Assembly (NCBI GenBank): GCA_029907055.1 | Contig: JARYMO010000039.1 | Span: forward strand, 1 to 10,268 | Direction: 5' to 3' | Length of the DNA: 10,268 nucleotides | Origin: Syntrophomonadaceae bacterium | GTDB lineage: Bacteria > Bacillota > Syntrophomonadia > Syntrophomonadales > Syntrophothermaceae | Shown: in pieces, positions 1 to 6,669 of the stretch | Numbering within the stretch: the first letter of the stretch is position 1 | Layout of the letters: each line of letters begins with the position of its first letter | The notes under the pieces: generated by a model | What the model saw: only the letters and a program-made list of their open reading frames with translations | Databases searched by the model: none | What the model was told of the DNA's origin: nothing | Made by a program: the position numbers and the translations under genes

Positions 1-806
1 AGGCGGCCAGCCTGCCCGGGGTGTCGCGCAAGACCGGCCAGGAGCTGGAACGTTTCTACGGCATGGTGACCCTGCTGCGGCAGTTGGGAGCCGAGGCGCG
101 GATTGCCGAGGTGGTGGAACAGGCGCTGGACATCACCGGCTACGTGGAGGAGCTGCGGGCCAGGGACCCCCTGGACGCCGAGGGACGCATCGGCAACCTG
201 ATGGAGCTGAGATCGGTAGCCATGGAATTCGACCGCGACCGGGGGGGAGACCTGGGCGAGTTCCTCTCCGAGGTAGCGCTGACGCAGGACGCCGACGACA
301 GCGACCAGTCCGACGCGGTGTCACTGATGACGTTGCACAGCGCCAAGGGATTGGAGTTCCCGGTGGTATTCATCACCGGGCTGGAGGAGGGGATTTTCCC
401 CTCCCACCGCGCCGACACCGAAGCGGCCATGGAAGAAGAGCGCCGCCTGTGCTACGTGGGCATCACCCGGGCGCGCGAGCGGCTGTACCTCACGCACGCG
501 GTCAGCCGCCTGCTCTACGGGTACGAGATGCGCAACCTGCCTTCCCGCTTCCTGGCCGAGATCCCGGACGAACTCTTCGACGGGGGCGGGGTGGGTCAGG
601 CCGCCTGGGAGCAAGAACGGCAATGGGGCACGGAAGCTGCCGGTGCGGTGCTGGAACTGGAAGTGGGGGACGGCGTGGAACACCGCAAGTTCGGGAGAGG
701 GACGGTGCTGGAGGTGTGCAGCGACTCCATCGTGGTGGTGGACTTCGAACGGGCAGGCACCAAGATGCTGCGCACCGACATCGCTCCCCTGGTCCGCCTC
801 CCCTGA
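1..806 (+). CDS. pcrA: ATP-dependent DNA helicase PcrA/UvrD, C-terminal part (5' end outside window)
   Basis: The reading frame is already open at the left edge (first full codon at base 3) and ends at TGA 804-806, so about 267 C-terminal residues are visible. PcrA is a superfamily 1A 3'-5' helicase used in repair, in removing RecA or stalled RNA polymerase, and in plasmid replication. Seen: helicase motif V (LMTLHSAKGLEFPVVF, bases 324-371) followed by GLEEGIFPS, and motif VI (EEERRLCYVGITRARE, bases 432-479), both essentially perfect for the family. The last ~45 residues (GDGVEHRKFGRGTVLEV...) form the Tudor-like domain of PcrA/UvrD, known to contact RNA polymerase. The N-terminal domains with the Walker motifs lie upstream of the window. 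The Tudor-like tail and the ligA gene next door favour PcrA over UvrD1 or Rep. It is probably the first visible gene of a pcrA-ligA operon. Confidence 0.95.
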   Translation, partial: AASLPGVSRKTGQELERFYGMVTLLRQLGAEARIAEVVEQALDITGYVEELRARDPLDAEGRIGNLMELRSVAMEFDRDRGGDLGEFLSEVALTQDADDSDQSDAVSLMTLHSAKGLEFPVVFITGLEEGIFPSHRADTEAAMEEERRLCYVGITRARERLYLTHAVSRLLYGYEMRNLPSRFLAEIPDELFDGGGVGQAAWEQERQWGTEAAGAVLELEVGDGVEHRKFGRGTVLEVCSDSIVVVDFERAGTKMLRTDIAPLVRLP

Positions 807-814
807 AGGGCGCA

Positions 815-841
815 CGGGGGGTGCAGGGCAGCAGCCCCCCG
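815..841 (+). other. GC-only hairpin in the pcrA-ligA gap
   Basis: A perfect 7-bp stem (CGGGGGG at 815-821 with CCCCCCG at 835-841) and a 13-base loop lie just after the pcrA stop. No T tract follows, so it is a poor intrinsic terminator and could at most attenuate or stabilise the transcript. A 14-bp perfect palindrome, GGCGCGGCCGCGCC (861-874), lies in the same 145-base gap. Both could arise by chance in such GC-rich DNA. Confidence 0.3.
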
Positions 842-951
842 CCTGCTCCGTGTGGGGTGCGGCGCGGCCGCGCCCTGGCGGCACCGGGCGCTGTCGCCGG
901 CAGGGGGCCGAGAGGGCGGGAGCGGGCAACACAGTTACAGGGGTGAGGGAA

Positions 952-2952
952 ATGGAGGATGTCCAGGCCCGCGTTGCCTGGCTGCGTGAGGAGATACGCA
1001 AGCACGACTACCAGTACTACGTGCTGGACCAGCCGCTCATCTCCGACGCGGAGTACGATCGCCTGGTGCGCGAGCTGCTGGAACTGGAGCGGCAGCACCC
1101 GGAACTGGTCACCCCTGACTCGCCCACCCGCCGCGTGGGAGGGGAACCCCTGCCCGGCTTCCGCCAGGTGCGCCACCGGGTGCCCCTGCTCAGCCTGGAC
1201 AACGCGTTCAGTGAAGCGGAGATACGGGACTTCCACCGGCGCGTGAGTGAGCGGGTGGAGGGCGAGGTATCCTATGTCACCGAACTCAAGATGGACGGGG
1301 TGTCGGTGGCCCTGGTGTACGAGAACGGGGTGCTGGTGAGCGGGGCTACCCGCGGCGATGGGGCGGTGGGGGAAGACGTCACCGCCAACGTGCGCACCAT
1401 CCGCTCGCTGCCGCTGCGTCTGCGGCAGGAGTTGCCCCGCCTGGAGGTGCGGGGGGAGGTGTACCTGGCCAAGGAGGTCTTCGCCCGCCTGAACCAGGAG
1501 CGGGAGGAACGCGGGGAGCGCACCTTTGCCAACCCGCGCAATGCGGCAGCTGGTTCCCTGCGCCAGTTGGACCCCAGGGTGACCGCCGGCCGCTCGCTGG
1601 CGGTGGTGCTCTACGACGTGCTGTACGCGGAGGGGGTGACGTTGGCCACCCAGCAGGAAGTGCTGGAGTTCCTCGCCCGGGTGGGGCTGCCGGTGGAGCC
1701 ACACTACCGCTTCTGCCCGGGGGTGGAGGAGGTGCTGGCCTTCTGCCGCGAGTGGCAGCAGCGCCGCCACGAACTGGCCTACGACATCGACGGCGTGGTC
1801 ATCAAGCTGGATTCGCTGCCGGCGCGTGAACTGCTGGGCAGCACGGTCAAGAGCCCGCGCTGGGCCATCGCCTACAAGTTCCCGGCGGAAGAAAAGGTAA
1901 CCCGCCTGCTGACAGTGGAAGCCAACGTGGGGCGCACCGGGGTCATCACCCCTACTGCTATCCTGGAGCCGGTCACCCTGGCGGGGACCGTGGTCTCGCG
2001 GGCCAGCCTGCACAACTTTGATCTGGCCAGGGAGAAGGACATCCGGGTGGGCGACCTGGTGGTGGTGCACAAGGCGGGGGACATCATCCCCGAGGTGGTC
2101 GGGCCGCTGACCGAGTCACGCACGGGCAATGAGTCAGAACTGGTGCCGCCGGAGAGGTGCCCGGTGTGCGGCTCGCAGGTGGTCCGCTTCAGTGGAGAGG
2201 TGGCGCTGCGCTGCGACAACATCAACTGTCCTGCCCGCCTGGTGGAAAGCCTTGTCTTCTTCGCGTCCCGCGATGCCATGGATATCGAGGGGCTGGGACC
2301 CGCCCTGGCCGCACAGCTGGTGGAGAAGGGGATGGTGCGCAACGTGGCGGACCTCTACTACCTCTCGGCGGAACAGCTGGCGGAGTTGCCGCGCATGGGC
2401 AAGAAGTCGGCGGCCAACCTGGTAAGGGCACTGGAGAAGAGCAAGGCCCGGCCGCTGCACCGGCTGCTGCACGCCCTGGGCATCCGTCACGTGGGGCTGA
2501 AGAGCGCTCGCCTGCTGGCCGCCCACTTCCCTGATATTGACCTCTTTCCGGGCCTGAGCCGCGAACAGCTCACCGCCCTGCCCGAGGTGGGGGAAAAGAT
2601 GGCGGAGAGCGTGATGGCATTCTTCGCCGAGCCCCGCAACCTGGAGACCATCGAGCGCCTGAAGGCGGCGGGGGTCAACACCCGGGAACCGGTCGCGGGG
2701 GGAGTCCAGACCGGGCCGCTGGCGGGCAAGGTGTTCGTCCTCACCGGGACCCTGGCCAGCATGACCAGGGCGGAGGCGGGCGCGCTGATCGAATCGCTGG
2801 GGGGCAAGACCAGCAGCAGCGTGAGCCGCAGGACCGATTACGTGGTCGCGGGAACAGACCCTGGTTCCAAGCTGCAGGTGGCCCGCGAACTGGGGGTGAC
2901 GGTGCTGGGAGAGGAGGAGTTCCTGCGCCTGACCGGGAGGGCGGGGTCCTGA
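952..2952 (+). CDS. ligA: NAD-dependent DNA ligase LigA
   Basis: Complete, 666 residues, close to the family's usual ~670. It seals nicks with NAD+ as AMP donor in replication and repair. Domains in order: Ia (about 1-65, with HDYQYYVLDQPLISDAEYD, the NMN-binding region); adenylation domain (about 66-315) with nucleophile Lys113 in KMDG; OB fold (about 316-400); zinc finger with Cys403, 406, 421 and 426; helix-hairpin-helix repeats (about 440-585); BRCT domain (about 588-666). All catalytic and zinc residues are present. The frame stays open upstream to base 643, but family similarity begins only at ATG 952. A GGGGTGA Shine-Dalgarno at 940-946, 5 bases ahead, supports that start. It lies 145 bases after pcrA, and I see no clear separate promoter, so co-transcription is likely (inference). 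Confidence 0.97.
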   Translation: MEDVQARVAWLREEIRKHDYQYYVLDQPLISDAEYDRLVRELLELERQHPELVTPDSPTRRVGGEPLPGFRQVRHRVPLLSLDNAFSEAEIRDFHRRVSERVEGEVSYVTELKMDGVSVALVYENGVLVSGATRGDGAVGEDVTANVRTIRSLPLRLRQELPRLEVRGEVYLAKEVFARLNQEREERGERTFANPRNAAAGSLRQLDPRVTAGRSLAVVLYDVLYAEGVTLATQQEVLEFLARVGLPVEPHYRFCPGVEEVLAFCREWQQRRHELAYDIDGVVIKLDSLPARELLGSTVKSPRWAIAYKFPAEEKVTRLLTVEANVGRTGVITPTAILEPVTLAGTVVSRASLHNFDLAREKDIRVGDLVVVHKAGDIIPEVVGPLTESRTGNESELVPPERCPVCGSQVVRFSGEVALRCDNINCPARLVESLVFFASRDAMDIEGLGPALAAQLVEKGMVRNVADLYYLSAEQLAELPRMGKKSAANLVRALEKSKARPLHRLLHALGIRHVGLKSARLLAAHFPDIDLFPGLSREQLTALPEVGEKMAESVMAFFAEPRNLETIERLKAAGVNTREPVAGGVQTGPLAGKVFVLTGTLASMTRAEAGALIESLGGKTSSSVSRRTDYVVAGTDPGSKLQVARELGVTVLGEEEFLRLTGRAGS

Positions 2953-3308
2953 TGGCGGGGCCTGCCGGCAGGGGAGGCGGTGCCCTGCCGGCCCCCGCCG
3001 CAGGGGTGTTCTGGGTGTACGTGCTGGAGTGCCGCGACGGGACCCTCTACACCGGGTATACGGCTGACCTGGCGCGTCGGCTGCGCTGCCACGCCCGCGG
3101 CAGGGCCAGCCGCTACACGCGCTCGCGGCTGCCGGTGAGACCAGTGTACTGGGAGGCCGTGGCCAGCCGGGAGGAGGCCCTGCGCCTGGAGGCCGCCCTC
3201 AAGCGCCTCAGCCGCGAACAGAAGCTGCGCTACATCGTTTCCCGCCGGCAAGGCGATGAATCGGAACCGGTCGGCGACGAAGGTTCGTGTCCGTCACCGT
3301 GGGTGTGA
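2952..3308 (+). CDS. GIY-YIG domain protein (UPF0213/YhbQ-YazA type)
   Basis: 118 residues. The GIY-YIG nuclease fold occupies about residues 20-95: VYVL and LYTGYT (the two name-giving tyrosine strands), Arg in DLARRLRCH, and the glutamate helix EALRLEAALKRL. The putative catalytic Tyr, Arg and Glu all appear present. It belongs to the short single-domain UPF0213 group. Some members are reported to bind or cut DNA, but the cellular role is unsettled. ATG 2952 shares its A with the ligA TGA (TGATG), and GGGAGG at 2935-2940 lies 11 bases upstream, so translation is probably coupled to ligA. The first ~18 residues (Gly/Ala/Pro-rich) are not part of the domain. GTG 3006 would give a more usual ~100-residue protein but has no good ribosome-binding site. 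The ~20-residue tail after the domain is also unconserved in appearance. Confidence 0.85.
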   Translation: MAGPAGRGGGALPAPAAGVFWVYVLECRDGTLYTGYTADLARRLRCHARGRASRYTRSRLPVRPVYWEAVASREEALRLEAALKRLSREQKLRYIVSRRQGDESEPVGDEGSCPSPWV

Positions 3309-3314
3309 TACACT
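3306..3314 (+). promoter_or_regulatory. Candidate extended -10 promoter for the 3361 gene
   Basis: TGATACACT reads as TGn plus TACACT (4 of 6 to TATAAT) and overlaps the stop of the GIY-YIG gene. The -35 region is weak: TTCGTG at 3284-3289, spacer 19. The imperfect GTGT-GAT-ACAC symmetry at 3303-3313 could alternatively be an operator half-site. Position about 45 bases before the next start suits a promoter, but the match is modest. Confidence 0.35.
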
Positions 3315-3360
3315 GACAGTACGAGCAGGTGAGGCAGAGCGGGAGTGAGCGCAGGCGGGG

Positions 3361-3783
3361 GTGGGTGAACGGGTGGGCAAGGTCCAGCAGGAATTCGTGG
3401 TCACCTTCCGCTGCCCGCGGGAGATGCCCCGGCACAGGTTCCGCCAGGGCAGAGTGACCCTGAACGTAGAGGCCCACGAGCGCGTGTGCCGGGTGAAGGT
3501 CACCATCCGCCCGCAGACGGCGGAGCAGGTGGGAGCTGCCCTGTGCCTGCTGGAGGAGAAGATGACCGCCACTCTTGAGCGCGAACTGGCGCGGGACCTG
3601 GTCCGGCGGGTCATGGGGGTGCTGAAGAAGGAGCTGGCCATGGACGAATCGGCCGCCATGGTGTACGCGTACCGCCACGCGCGGGCCGCCCGCCAGACCC
3701 GGCCGGGGGGGATGAGGCTGGTCAGGAGCCAGGAGCGGGAGGAAGAGGAAGGGCAGGACCCGTTCCCCCCGGCAGACGAATAG
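3361..3783 (+). CDS. Hypothetical protein, 140 aa
   Basis: I do not recognise this family. GTG 3361 to TAG 3781-3783, with a purine-rich stretch GGGAGTGA (3341-3348) and GGCGGGG just before the start. A second in-frame GTG at 3373 is an alternative start. Residues 7-52 look beta-rich (QQEFVVTFRCP..., RVTLNVEAHERVCRVKVTI). Residues 53-110 look helical, with alternating charges (LLEEKMTATLERELARDLVRRVMGVLKKEL). The tail is charged and acidic (QEREEEEGQDP). There is no signal peptide or membrane segment, so it is likely cytoplasmic. Three cysteines are present but form no metal-binding pattern. Codon use matches the neighbours, with strong G/C at third positions, which supports a real gene. It is plus-strand and convergent with the NTF2-like gene beyond 3867. 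Confidence 0.75.
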   Translation: MGERVGKVQQEFVVTFRCPREMPRHRFRQGRVTLNVEAHERVCRVKVTIRPQTAEQVGAALCLLEEKMTATLERELARDLVRRVMGVLKKELAMDESAAMVYAYRHARAARQTRPGGMRLVRSQEREEEEGQDPFPPADE

Positions 3784-3797
3784 CCCCGCGGCGGGAG

Positions 3798-3837
3798 AGA
3801 AGAAACACGAAGGACCGGCCACCATGGGGGCCGGTCC
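3798..3837 (-). terminator. Intrinsic terminator for the minus-strand NTF2-like gene
   Basis: A perfect 9-bp stem (GGACCGGCC at 3812-3820 with GGCCGGTCC at 3829-3837) has an 8-base loop. Read on the minus strand it is followed by a T-rich run (TTCGTGTTTCTTCTC, 3811-3797). It lies 30 bases after the minus-strand stop. On the plus strand no T tract follows, so it is mainly a minus-strand terminator, though the stem may also slow transcription of the plus-strand 3361 gene, which converges on it. Confidence 0.7.
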
Positions 3838-3866
3838 GAGCGCGATCTGCGCTGGGGGCTATGGCG

Positions 3867-4409
3867 CTACTGGGCGGCGTAGAAGTGGGCAACGCCGGCG
3901 TCGAGCTCGCTCATGTCCAGGTTCTGCAGGTAGGGCAGGTCCTGTTCGCTCACCTCGGAGATGTCGAACAGCCTCCACTTGCCTTCTTCCCTCACCAGCA
4001 ACGCGGCTTGGCGCCCGGATACCCCTTCCCCGGCTACCCGGTAGTCATACAGCACCACCGCGCTCAGCTCTCCGGTGCGGGTGTACCGGGGCAGGACGGT
4101 CACTTCCAGGGTGGCCGGTCCGTCCTCGACCTTCTCGGCGAAGGCGGCGGCCATCTCCGTGCGCACCTGGGCCCCCTTCTCCACCAGTTCCGCCGGGGTG
4201 CTGGCGTTGTAGCGGGGGAACAGCACCGAGTAGGCCCACTTGACGCTCAGCAGGTCGACGGCCCGGGCGTAGTCACCGGCGTCGAAGGACTTGTAGAACT
4301 GCTGTACAGTCCGTTCGGGGGTGGCGGTGTCGAAGTAGCTCGCGTAGCCGAACATGGCTGCCAGCAGCAGGACGACCAGGGCGATGTTCCAGCGCGGTAT
4401 TCCAAACAC
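3867..4409 (-). CDS. Membrane-anchored NTF2-like (DUF4878-type) protein
   Basis: 180 residues. One N-terminal hydrophobic helix (about residues 8-26, WNIALVVLLLAAMFGYASY) has few charges before it and no lipobox Cys, so the protein is probably anchored with the rest outside the membrane. The remainder has the look of an NTF2-like/DUF4878 fold: an opening helix TPERTVQQFYKSFDAGDYARAVDLL, then beta strands ending in LVREEGKWRLFDISEV, a typical final-strand pattern of such domains. No catalytic residues can be assigned, and the function is unknown. The start is GTG (4409-4407), supported by GGAGG (4421-4417) 7 bases upstream. It is divergent from the MoxR/VWA genes, with its own promoter candidate and a terminator. 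The fold call is by eye and moderately sure. Confidence 0.8.
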   Translation of the reverse strand: MFGIPRWNIALVVLLLAAMFGYASYFDTATPERTVQQFYKSFDAGDYARAVDLLSVKWAYSVLFPRYNASTPAELVEKGAQVRTEMAAAFAEKVEDGPATLEVTVLPRYTRTGELSAVVLYDYRVAGEGVSGRQAALLVREEGKWRLFDISEVSEQDLPYLQNLDMSELDAGVAHFYAAQ

Positions 4410-4441
4410 GGCTTGTCCTCCAGTCCTGTGAACTTCACCTC

Positions 4442-4470
4442 ATTCTACCGCTCACCGGCGAGGGGTGCAA
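4442..4470 (-). promoter_or_regulatory. Minus-strand sigma-A-like promoter for the NTF2-like gene
   Basis: On the minus strand, TTGCAC (4470-4465), a 17-base spacer and TAGAAT (4447-4442) match the -35 (3/6) and -10 (5/6) elements. The predicted transcript would begin near 4435 and leave a ~25-base leader containing the GGAGG ribosome-binding site. Confidence 0.5.
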
Positions 4471-4493
4471 GGGAAGCGGATGAATATCGCGGT

Positions 4494-4523
4494 TTGACGG
4501 CAGTGCAGCCAATCTGGTAGTAT
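4494..4523 (+). promoter_or_regulatory. Plus-strand promoter for the MoxR-VWA genes
   Basis: TTGACG (4494-4499, 5/6 to the -35 consensus) is followed by an 18-base spacer and TAGTAT (4518-4523, 4/6), preceded by TGG, which makes an extended -10. The start of transcription would be near 4530, ahead of ATG 4566. It is back to back with the minus-strand promoter at 4442-4470. The region is visibly richer in A and T than its surroundings. Confidence 0.6.
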
Positions 4524-4565
4524 GCAAATGAATTGAGAAATCATGGAGAAAGTCGAGGGAACGCC

Positions 4566-5426
4566 ATGGCAGCTTCATTCGGGAGGTTCCGGGGATCTTC
4601 CACCTACATCGTGAGCGAGGAACTGAGCAACAGCGTGAACGTGGCCATCGCCCTGAAAAAGCCGCTGCTCATCAAGGGGGAACCGGGTACCGGCAAGACC
4701 ATGCTGGCGCGGAGCATCGCTGAGGCGCTGGGCATGCGCCTGCTGGTGTGGAACATCAAGTCCACCAGCAAGGCCCAGGAGGGGCTGTACGTGTATGACA
4801 CCGTGCAGCGCCTGTGTGACAGCCAGTTTGGCGACAATGACGTCAGCGACGTCAGCCGCTACATCAAGCTGGGCAAGCTGGGAGAGGCCTTCGTGAGCCC
4901 CGAGCAGGTGGTGCTGCTCATCGACGAGATCGACAAGGCAGACCTGGAGTTCCCCAATGACCTGTTGTGGGAGCTCGACCAGATGAGCTTCTACATCCCC
5001 GAGACCAAGCAGACCATCACCGCCGTGCACCGCCCGGTGGTGGTCATCACCAGCAACGCCGAGAAGGAGCTACCGGACGCCTTCCTGCGCCGCTGCATCT
5101 TCCACTACATCGAGTTCCCGGATGCCGAGCGCATGAAGGAAATCGTGCGGGTGCACTACCCCAACCTCGAGAAGAAGCTGCTGGAGCAGTGCCTGGAGAC
5201 CTTCTACTGGATCCGCAGCCTGGACTCCCTGCAGAAGAAGCCCAGCACCAGCGAGCTGCTCGACTGGCTGCAGGCCCTGGTGCTGGGGGGTATCAGCCCG
5301 CGCCGCATGGGCGAGGAGATCCCCTTCCTGGGGGTCCTGCTCAAGAAGAACCAGGACGTCGAGGCCTTGTTGTGGAGCCTGCAGCACCCGCGCGGCAGCA
5401 GGCGGCCGCAGTTCCACGGGCGCTAG
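4566..5426 (+). CDS. MoxR-type AAA+ ATPase
   Basis: 286 residues. Seen: Walker A GEPGTGKT (residues 38-45, Lys44), Walker B VVLLIDEID (Asp120, Glu121), sensor 1 in VVVITSNAE (Asn164), and arginines in the FLRRC segment (175-176) placed for the arginine finger. The set is complete and matches the AAA_5/MoxR group, whose members use ATP to remodel or activate a partner, usually with a VWA protein encoded next door. ATG 4566 is chosen because GAGGGA at 4555-4560 lies 5 bases upstream and the TTG at 4533 is only a few bases past the predicted transcription start. The partner gene follows after 12 bases. No cox, nor, cbb or methanol-dehydrogenase gene is visible, so the substrate is unknown. It resembles orphan MoxR subfamilies rather than NorQ/CbbQ, but I cannot fix the subfamily. 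Confidence 0.9.
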   Translation: MAASFGRFRGSSTYIVSEELSNSVNVAIALKKPLLIKGEPGTGKTMLARSIAEALGMRLLVWNIKSTSKAQEGLYVYDTVQRLCDSQFGDNDVSDVSRYIKLGKLGEAFVSPEQVVLLIDEIDKADLEFPNDLLWELDQMSFYIPETKQTITAVHRPVVVITSNAEKELPDAFLRRCIFHYIEFPDAERMKEIVRVHYPNLEKKLLEQCLETFYWIRSLDSLQKKPSTSELLDWLQALVLGGISPRRMGEEIPFLGVLLKKNQDVEALLWSLQHPRGSRRPQFHGR

Positions 5427-5438
5427 GGGGAGTACCAG

Positions 5439-6641
5439 GTGTTCACCGAGTTCTTCTACCTGCTGCGGGCCCACGGGCTGCCCGTGTCGGTCAACGAATG
5501 GTACACGCTGCTGGAAGCGCTGCAACAGGGGCTGGCCGGGGCCAGCCTCACCTCGTTCTACCACTTGTGCCGGGCGGTGCTGGTGAAGTCGGAAGCGCAC
5601 TACGACCGCTTCGACCAGGCATTCGCGCGCTTCTTCGCCGGGGTGGAGTCGCCCGAGGGGATGCCGGAGAAAATATGGGAATGGCTGGACCGGGAACTGC
5701 CGGAGGACCATGTCGTGCGACAGCTGGGAGAGCTGCGGCAGTACGACCTGGAAACGCTCAAGAAGATGCTGGCGGAGCGGCTGGCCGAGCAACAGGAGGA
5801 ACACCACGGCGGCAGCTACTGGGTGGGGACCGGGGGGACTTCCCCCTTCGGTCACTCCGGCTTTCACCCCGGAGGAATCCGCCTGGGTGGGGAAAGCCGC
5901 AACCGTTCAGCGGTGAAGGTGGCAGCCGAGCGGAGGTTTGCGCAGTTCCGGGACGACGAGACCCTCGACACCCGCCAGTTCCAGATCGCCCTGCGCAAGC
6001 TGCGCCAGTTTACCAGCCGCCTGGACGGGGCCAAAACGGAACTGGACATCGAAGCCACCATCAAGGAAACCGGCGACCATGCCGGTCGCCTCACCCTGGT
6101 GTGGAACCGCCCGCGGCAGAACGCCATCAAGGTGCTGCTGCTGATGGATTCCGGCGGGTCCATGCTCGCCTACAGCCGCCTGTGCAACCAGCTGTTCCAG
6201 GCCGTCAACCGTTCCACCCATTTCAAGGACCTGCGGGTCTACTACTTCCACAACTGCATCTACGACTGGCTGTACCCGGATGCTGCCTGTCGGCAGAGCA
6301 CCGCCCTCAGCACCGCTCACCTGCTGCGGACGATGTCTCCCGACTACCGGGTCATCCTGGTGGGCGATGCCAGCATGGCGCCCGGTGAGCTGACCCGCCC
6401 TGGCGGCATCATCGAGTGGGGCCTGCACAACGAGGAGCCGGGGTACGTCTGGCTGGAGCGGGTGCGCAATCACTTCGAGCACAGCGTGTGGCTCAATCCC
6501 ATTCCGGCCAGCTACTGGGAGTGGGTGGAAGGGGCCTACACCATCGGGCTGGTGCGCAGGGTATTTCCCATGTTCGAGTTGACCCTGGCAGGGTTGGAGC
6601 AGGCCATCCGTCAGCTCAAGGCCAGGGCGGCCTGCGGCTGA
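5439..6641 (+). CDS. CoxE-like VWA-domain protein, MoxR partner
   Basis: 400 residues. The N-terminal ~120 are helical (FTEFFYLLRAHGLPVSVNEW is typical of CoxE-like proteins). Then comes the segment GTGGTSPFGHSGFHPGG (about residues 129-145), which I recall as conserved in COG3825-type VWA proteins paired with MoxR ATPases. The VWA domain follows (about 228-390). The metal site reads DSGGSM (Asp237-Met242), where a canonical MIDAS is DxSxS; the middle serine is replaced by glycine, which I believe is usual in this subgroup. VILVGDASM later in the domain fits the third MIDAS loop. No membrane segment or signal peptide is present, so it is probably cytoplasmic. The start is GTG 5439 with GGGGGAG (5426-5432) 6 bases upstream. 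Together with the ATPase it probably forms a chaperone-like complex on an unknown target. Confidence 0.9.
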   Translation: MFTEFFYLLRAHGLPVSVNEWYTLLEALQQGLAGASLTSFYHLCRAVLVKSEAHYDRFDQAFARFFAGVESPEGMPEKIWEWLDRELPEDHVVRQLGELRQYDLETLKKMLAERLAEQQEEHHGGSYWVGTGGTSPFGHSGFHPGGIRLGGESRNRSAVKVAAERRFAQFRDDETLDTRQFQIALRKLRQFTSRLDGAKTELDIEATIKETGDHAGRLTLVWNRPRQNAIKVLLLMDSGGSMLAYSRLCNQLFQAVNRSTHFKDLRVYYFHNCIYDWLYPDAACRQSTALSTAHLLRTMSPDYRVILVGDASMAPGELTRPGGIIEWGLHNEEPGYVWLERVRNHFEHSVWLNPIPASYWEWVEGAYTIGLVRRVFPMFELTLAGLEQAIRQLKARAACG

Positions 6642-6654
6642 CTGCTGGCAGGCA

Positions 6655-6662
6655 GGGGGAGG
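6655..6662 (+). promoter_or_regulatory. Shine-Dalgarno that decides the LysE-family start
   Basis: GGGGGAGG ends at 6662, only 1 base before ATG 6664 but 7 bases before the in-frame GTG at 6670. The spacing strongly favours GTG 6670 as the true start. Confidence 0.6.
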
Positions 6663-6669
6663 AATGCAG

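Noticed and set aside
815..874. Hairpin and 14-bp palindrome after pcrA as a terminator or operator
   Set aside because: No T tract and expected by chance in such GC-rich sequence; kept only as a low-confidence feature.
643..951. 103-codon N-terminal extension of the ligase frame into pcrA and the gap
   Set aside because: It overlaps pcrA in another frame, shows no family similarity, and ATG 952 matches the usual LigA start.
502..2070. 522-codon minus-strand open frame opposite pcrA and ligA
   Set aside because: His/Gln/Arg/Pro-rich shadow of real genes with no motif and no ribosome-binding site.
5424..5441. AAA+ and VWA genes lie in the same frame with only a TAG and 12 bases between, suggesting a read-through fusion
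   Set aside because: A good Shine-Dalgarno and GTG start serve the second gene, and partner proteins are separate in known MoxR-VWA pairs; nothing marks the TAG as read through.
4967..6388. 473-codon plus-strand open frame across the AAA+ and VWA genes
   Set aside because: Ala/Gly/Arg/Pro-rich composition typical of an out-of-frame reading of GC-rich coding DNA; the AAA+ and VWA frames carry clear motifs.
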